This document shows positions 12,442 to 15,886 of a stretch of 15,886 nt of DNA, piece after piece. Made by a program: the position numbers and the translations under genes. Every line of letters begins with the position of its first letter. Position 1 is the first letter of the stretch. This stretch comes from Solirubrobacteraceae bacterium. Lineage in GTDB: Bacteria; Actinomycetota; Thermoleophilia; Solirubrobacterales; Solirubrobacteraceae. The notes under the pieces are model-generated. The model was not told where the DNA came from, did no database searches, and saw only the letters and a list, made by a program, of their open reading frames with translations. The stretch lies in assembly GCA_025935735.1 (NCBI GenBank), contig JAICUS010000067.1, forward strand, positions 1 to 15,886, read 5' to 3'.

Positions 12442-13314
12442 TCAGGATTCCATGATCCGCCGGCGCAGCGCATCGCCGCGCCCGGCGGCCACCGCCCGGG
12501 CGGCGCGCTGCTCGGACAGCTCGACGCCGCGCGCCGCGGCCAGCTCGACGAGCTCCTGGCGCTCGTCACTCTCCCGCGCCGCGCGCCAGAACAGCCAGCC
12601 GAACAGGCAGAGCGTGACCAGCGAGCCCTCGACCATCATGATCGCGCCGGCGATGCTCTGGTCGGCCAGCGGCCGCACGCGCCACAGCCGCTCGCCGGCC
12701 GCGTAGCGGGGATAGAACTCGGTGGTCGACCACAGCAGCACGTTGGCCAGCACGGTCTCGATCAGCCGCACGGCGACGATGTAGCCCAGCCGGGCTCCGT
12801 TGCCGAACCAGGCGGGCTTGGGCAGCGGGCCGAGCAGCGCCATCCACATGGCCATCCCGCAGGCCACGAACATCATGTGCTCCAGCGCGTGGACGTAGTC
12901 GTTCTGCACCGCGCCCTGGTAGAGCGCCGGCAGGTGCCAGACGTAGAAGTCGACCGCCCAGACGCAGATCGCCACGACCGGGTGGGTGAACACCCGCAGC
13001 CAGGCCAGCGCCGGCACCGCGAGGATCGGCTGCAGCAGCGGCCCGGTCAGCCCGAGGACGAGCAGCAGCGCGCCGATGTCGGCGATCAGGAGGTGCTCGA
13101 CCATGTGGGCGAAGAACAGCTGGTCGCTGATCCGCCCGAGGCCGACCAGCGTGGCCACGCCGAGCGCCACGCCGCCGTACCAGCAGCACTGCCGCCATGC
13201 CGGGACCGGGTGCCCGCGCCCGGCCAGCGTGCGCGCCCGGCGGGCGTAGGCGAACGCGGCCACGGCCGCCGGGGCGAGCTGCAGCGGCGCGAGCTCCACG
13301 GCGTACGTGGGCAT
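12442..13314 (-). CDS. CtaG-like cytochrome c oxidase assembly factor
   Basis: This 290-residue membrane protein has about seven hydrophobic segments. Conserved His residues typical of the caa3-type CtaG family are H70, H74 (FFAHMVEHLL), H127 (YVWHLPALY), H142 and H146 (HALEHMMFV). Proteins of this family are linked to copper insertion into the Cu(B)-containing subunit of caa3-type oxidases in Bacillus. The exact chemistry is less settled. The C-terminal tail (247-290) is charged and probably cytoplasmic. No oxidase subunit gene is present in the window, so this copy stands apart from a cox cluster. ATG 13314 is preceded by TACAGT-N7, with no ribosome binding site. Confidence 0.88.
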   Translation of the reverse strand: MPTYAVELAPLQLAPAAVAAFAYARRARTLAGRGHPVPAWRQCCWYGGVALGVATLVGLGRISDQLFFAHMVEHLLIADIGALLLVLGLTGPLLQPILAVPALAWLRVFTHPVVAICVWAVDFYVWHLPALYQGAVQNDYVHALEHMMFVACGMAMWMALLGPLPKPAWFGNGARLGYIVAVRLIETVLANVLLWSTTEFYPRYAAGERLWRVRPLADQSIAGAIMMVEGSLVTLCLFGWLFWRAARESDERQELVELAAARGVELSEQRAARAVAAGRGDALRRRIMES

Positions 13315-13321
13315 GCCGCCG

Positions 13322-13327
13322 ACTGTA
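13322..13327 (-). promoter_or_regulatory. -10 element TACAGT for leaderless ctaG-like gene
   Basis: TACAGT on the minus strand is followed by seven bases and ATG 13314. The hexamer and spacing are identical to those of the alpha/beta hydrolase at 7654. Confidence 0.55.
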
Positions 13328-13351
13328 GTCGCGCCGGTGTGGGAGCGGCCG

Positions 13352-14437
13352 TCAGGCGGCTGCCGGGAGCAGCTCCTCCGTGGGCTGCTCCTCGGGGGCG
13401 CCGGCGACCAGCTCGGCCGCGCGCATCAGGTCGACCGCGGTCGAGCGGACCTGGGCCAGGATCTCGGCCAGCGCCAGGTCGGCGCCCTCGGCCAGCCGGG
13501 TGGCCCGGGCGGCGGCGCGCGACGCGAGGTCGCGGGCGTCCCAGGCGCGCTCGGAGTCCTCGTAGGCGCCGGCCAGCGACCACACGGCCTGGGCCAGCTC
13601 GGTGACCGCGAACGGCACGTCGGCGGGGATGGGCGTGCCGGTGCGGACGGCGCGCAGCGCGTGGCGGGCGAGCACGCGGGTGTTGCGCACGGCCAGGTCG
13701 ACCTGGTGCACGCTGCGCTCGTAGAGGCCGACGTCCCGGCGGGCGCCAAAGCGCTGGGGCGCGGTGCGGGCGGTCTCCAGCCCGGTGGTCAGCGCGCCCT
13801 CCAGCGTGACGATCAGCGCGTCGATCGAGCGGGCGCCCGACAGCGCGCGCTCGCCGGCGCCGGTGTCGCCGGTGGCCAGCGCCGACGCGGTGCGCTCGAG
13901 CGTCCGGCCGAGCTCGCCGAAGACGGCCTGGGCGGCGCGGCCGACCTGCAGCGCCGGGTCGGGCGGGAACAGCAGCGCGCCGACCACGAGCGCCACGCCG
14001 CCGCCCACCAGCGCCTCGATGATGCGGTTCGGCGAGTAGCCGTGGGCGGGGTTGAGCGCCACCAGCAGGATCGCGGACACGGCGGCCTCGGAGATGACGA
14101 TCTCGCTGCCGCCCAGCGCGACCGCGATGCCCATGGTGAGCAGCACCATCACGCCGATCTGCGGCGCTCCGGTGCCGATCAGGTGGATCAGCAGGTCGGC
14201 CAGCGTCAGGCCGAGCACGACGCCGCCGGCCAGCTGCAGCGCGCGCTTGCGGTGCTCGCCGTAGGACGCGCCGATGGCGGCGATGGCCGCGATCGAGGCG
14301 AAGATCGGCTGGCGGTCGGAGGTGATGAGCGCGGCCAGGTACCAGGCGGCCGTCGCCGCCACCGCGGTCTGCACGATCGCCACCGCGCGCGGCGAGAGCC
14401 GGCGGCGGGCGGTGGTGAGCGGGGCGACGAGGTTCAT
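13352..14437 (-). CDS. FUSC-family (aromatic acid exporter-like) membrane protein
   Basis: This 361-residue protein has an N-terminal membrane part with about six helices (20-157). It ends in GYSPNRIIEALVGGGVALV and the FPPDP motif (157-161) typical of FUSC/ArAE proteins. A long helical cytoplasmic domain (165-345) follows and ends in an acidic, Ala-rich tail. Relatives export aromatic acids or act as hydrophobic-compound efflux components. The substrate here is unknown. The start ATG is preceded by TTGGAT-N7, which is a weaker promoter match. That element lies inside an inverted repeat that could be an operator. It diverges from a xanthine dehydrogenase-family gene, and its 3' end is 37 bases from the ctaG-like start. 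Confidence 0.85.
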   Translation of the reverse strand: MNLVAPLTTARRRLSPRAVAIVQTAVAATAAWYLAALITSDRQPIFASIAAIAAIGASYGEHRKRALQLAGGVVLGLTLADLLIHLIGTGAPQIGVMVLLTMGIAVALGGSEIVISEAAVSAILLVALNPAHGYSPNRIIEALVGGGVALVVGALLFPPDPALQVGRAAQAVFGELGRTLERTASALATGDTGAGERALSGARSIDALIVTLEGALTTGLETARTAPQRFGARRDVGLYERSVHQVDLAVRNTRVLARHALRAVRTGTPIPADVPFAVTELAQAVWSLAGAYEDSERAWDARDLASRAAARATRLAEGADLALAEILAQVRSTAVDLMRAAELVAGAPEEQPTEELLPAAA

Positions 14438-14443
14438 ACGTGT

Positions 14444-14460
14444 GATCCAACACTGGGATC
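14444..14460. promoter_or_regulatory. Inverted repeat GATCC-N7-GGATC over the FUSC promoter
   Basis: The two perfect five-base arms begin seven bases upstream of the FUSC start codon and cover its -10-like TTGGAT (14450 to 14445). A third GGATC occurs at 14521-14525 over the -10 of the divergent gene. This fits a repressor site, but the arms are short. Confidence 0.35.
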
Positions 14461-14467
14461 GGCAGGA

Positions 14468-14493
14468 GTTACGGGGTCCTCAAGTCCCCTAAC
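14468..14493. promoter_or_regulatory. Long imperfect inverted repeat between the FUSC and molybdoenzyme genes
   Basis: GTTA-c-GGGG at 14468-14476 pairs with CCCC-TAAC at 14486-14493, giving eight-base arms with one bulged base and a nine-base centre. Relative to the predicted start of the plus-strand gene it covers about -64 to -39, a usual place for a transcription factor dimer. It lies between the two promoters and could serve both. Confidence 0.45.
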
Positions 14494-14518
14494 ACGGGTG
14501 CCGGCGCCGGTCCGTGCG

Positions 14519-14524
14519 TAGGAT
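14519..14524 (+). promoter_or_regulatory. -10 element TAGGAT for leaderless xanthine dehydrogenase-family gene
   Basis: TAGGAT is followed by seven bases and ATG 14532. No Shine-Dalgarno sequence is present before the ATG. Confidence 0.5.
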
Positions 14525-14531
14525 CAGCCGC

Positions 14532-15886
14532 ATGAGCGCGATCGGGGTGCCGCGCCGGCGGCGCGATGGGGAGGCGAAGGTGCGGGGGCTGACCCGCTAC
14601 GTGGGCGACCTGTCGCTGCACGGGCTGCTGCACGCCCGGCTGGTGCTGGCCGCCGAGGCGCACGCCCGGATCACCGAGATCGACAAGACCGAGGCGCTCG
14701 CGGTGCCCGGCGTGGTGGCGGTGCTCACCGCCGAGGACCTGCCGGTCGTCGGCGGCTCCGGCCGGGCGGCCGAGCCGCTGGCCCGCGAGGAGATCGTCTG
14801 GTCCGGGCAGCCGGTGGCGCTCGTGGTGGCCGAGACCGAGGCGGCGGCCGAGGACGCCGCCGGCCTGGTGGCGGTCGACGCCGAGCCGCTGCCCGTGGTG
14901 ATGGACCTCGAGGCGGCGATGGCCGCGGACGCGCCGGCCGCGCGGCTGACGGAAGGTCTCACCGGCGACGGCGCCGCCGGCGCGCACACCACCGCGCCCG
15001 CCGGCGAGGACGATCCGGAGGTCCACGGGCCGGTCGCCGGCGCGCAGGACGTGAACGGATCGCGCTCGCCCAACGTCGCGGTCGACCAGCGGCTGGCCAA
15101 CGGCGACGCCGCCGCCGGCCTGGCGCGCGCCGACGCCGTCGTCTCCGCGCGCTTCCACACGAGCTGGGTCCACCAGGGCTACATCGAGCCGCAGGCGGCG
15201 CTGGCCTGGGTGGAGCCGGACGGCGAGCTGGTCGTCCAGGCCAGCACCCAGGGCGCGTTCATGGCCCGCGGCACGATCGCCGAGATGCTCGGGCTGCCGC
15301 TGGACCGCGTCCGCGTCCGGCCGGCGCCGATCGGCGGCGCGTTCGGCGGCAAGCTGACCGTGCCGGACCCGCTCGTGGCCGCCGCGGCGTACGCGCTGCG
15401 CCGCCCCGTCCGGCTCGTGTTCGCCCGCACCGAGGACTTCGCCGCCGCCAACCCGGCGCCCGGCCAGCTCATCGACCTCGAGCTCGGCGCCACCCGCGAA
15501 GGGGCGCTGACCGCCATCCGCGGGCGCGTCGTGGGCGACCACGGAGGCATCGGCGACATGGGCGTCGAGGGCATCTCGGCGATGCTCGCCGCCGGGCCGT
15601 ACCGCTGGCCGGCGCACGACCTCACCGCGGTCGGCGTGGTCACCAACCGGGTCGGCGCCGGCGCCTACCGCGCCCCGGGCGCGCCGCCGGCCGCGTTCGC
15701 GGTCGAGACGCTGCTCGACCGGCTCGCCGCCGAGCTGGACCTCGACCCGATCGAGCTGCGGCTGCAGAACGTCCAGGTCGCCGGCGACAGGGGCATCGAC
15801 GGGCTCCAGATCAAGTCCTTCGGCGGCCGCGAGTGCCTGGAGCGCCTGCGCGAGCACCCGCTGTGGCAGCGCCGCGGCGAGCTGCC
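14532..15886 (+). CDS. Xanthine dehydrogenase-family molybdopterin-binding subunit, 3' end cut off by window edge
   Basis: 451 residues are visible. The N-terminal Ald_Xan_dh_C domain (about 10-130) starts with GEAKVRGLTRYVGDL. The molybdopterin-binding domain has the STQGAF segment with Gln240, the GGAFGGK motif (268-274) and GAYRAPGAPPAAFAVE (377-392). The loop AYRAPGA has no Cys where form I CO dehydrogenases have AYXCSFR. The enzyme is therefore probably not a form I CO dehydrogenase. Substrates of this family include purines, aldehydes and N-heterocycles, and none can be assigned. Between the two domains residues 137-180 form a Gly/Ala/Asp-rich insertion that looks like an extended linker. 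The iron-sulfur and FAD subunits are not upstream; they may lie to the right. Confidence 0.88.
   Translation, partial: MSAIGVPRRRRDGEAKVRGLTRYVGDLSLHGLLHARLVLAAEAHARITEIDKTEALAVPGVVAVLTAEDLPVVGGSGRAAEPLAREEIVWSGQPVALVVAETEAAAEDAAGLVAVDAEPLPVVMDLEAAMAADAPAARLTEGLTGDGAAGAHTTAPAGEDDPEVHGPVAGAQDVNGSRSPNVAVDQRLANGDAAAGLARADAVVSARFHTSWVHQGYIEPQAALAWVEPDGELVVQASTQGAFMARGTIAEMLGLPLDRVRVRPAPIGGAFGGKLTVPDPLVAAAAYALRRPVRLVFARTEDFAAANPAPGQLIDLELGATREGALTAIRGRVVGDHGGIGDMGVEGISAMLAAGPYRWPAHDLTAVGVVTNRVGAGAYRAPGAPPAAFAVETLLDRLAAELDLDPIELRLQNVQVAGDRGIDGLQIKSFGGRECLERLREHPLWQRRGEL

Noticed and set aside
11062..13605. 847-codon plus-strand open frame across antiporter and CtaG-like genes
   Set aside because: It is His/Arg/Gln/Asp-rich low-complexity translation with no domain. 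The opposite strand encodes two membrane proteins with family signatures.
14501..14510. Palindrome CCGGCGCCGG in the FUSC/molybdoenzyme gap
   Set aside because: A perfect ten-base palindrome of only G and C is expected often in this composition. The longer repeats nearby are better operator candidates.
14469..15857. Minus-strand open frames opposite the molybdoenzyme gene
   Set aside because: The plus strand carries the GGAFGGK and AYRAPGA motifs in a continuous frame. The minus frames have only low-complexity composition.

Overview
This is a very G+C-rich, gene-dense stretch of bacterial chromosome from what looks like an actinobacterium. The F420-type luciferase-like oxidoreductase, the CtaG-type oxidase assembly factor, the STAS regulator, the frequent GTG starts and the leaderless-looking gene starts all fit. 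A member of the Thermoleophilia (Solirubrobacterales-like) is my best guess, but that placement is inference. No RNA gene, CRISPR array, insertion sequence, phage gene or integrase was seen. There is no gene-free stretch above about 100 bases.

Left part (1-4781). A divergent FtsH-like membrane AAA+ ATPase runs off the left edge. Next come a secreted GH3 beta-N-acetylhexosaminidase-type enzyme and a glyoxalase I, all on the minus strand. A plus-strand STAS anti-sigma-factor-antagonist-like gene follows, with a strong ribosome binding site and a Cys where the phosphorylated Ser normally lies. Tail to tail with it is a minus-strand operon, read right to left: DMT/EamA transporter, SDR-fold protein lacking the catalytic Tyr and Lys, and a tandem DUF427 protein.

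Middle part (4794-9607). The DMT operon diverges from a plus-strand pair: an LLM-class flavin oxidoreductase and a 53-residue tail-anchored membrane protein. Two unrelated alpha/beta hydrolases then diverge from each other. The second converges on methionine sulfoxide reductase A, with the two stop codons sharing one CTAG. A small acidic protein of unknown function lies upstream of msrA.

Right part (9627-15886). Four minus-strand genes encode a secreted CocE/S15-type hydrolase, a Ca2+/H+ antiporter-family protein, a CtaG-like assembly factor and a FUSC-family membrane protein. The last diverges from the molybdopterin subunit of a xanthine dehydrogenase-family enzyme, which runs off the right edge.

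Most genes look like housekeeping, stress or envelope functions, with no single pathway joining them. The most striking pattern is in the control DNA: many start codons lie 6-8 bases after a TANNNT -10-like hexamer with no ribosome binding site, as expected for leaderless transcripts. At two divergent gene pairs the opposing -10 elements share the same TA dinucleotide, giving nearly identical 26-27 base start-to-start geometry. I found no convincing new multi-gene defence or biosynthetic system.
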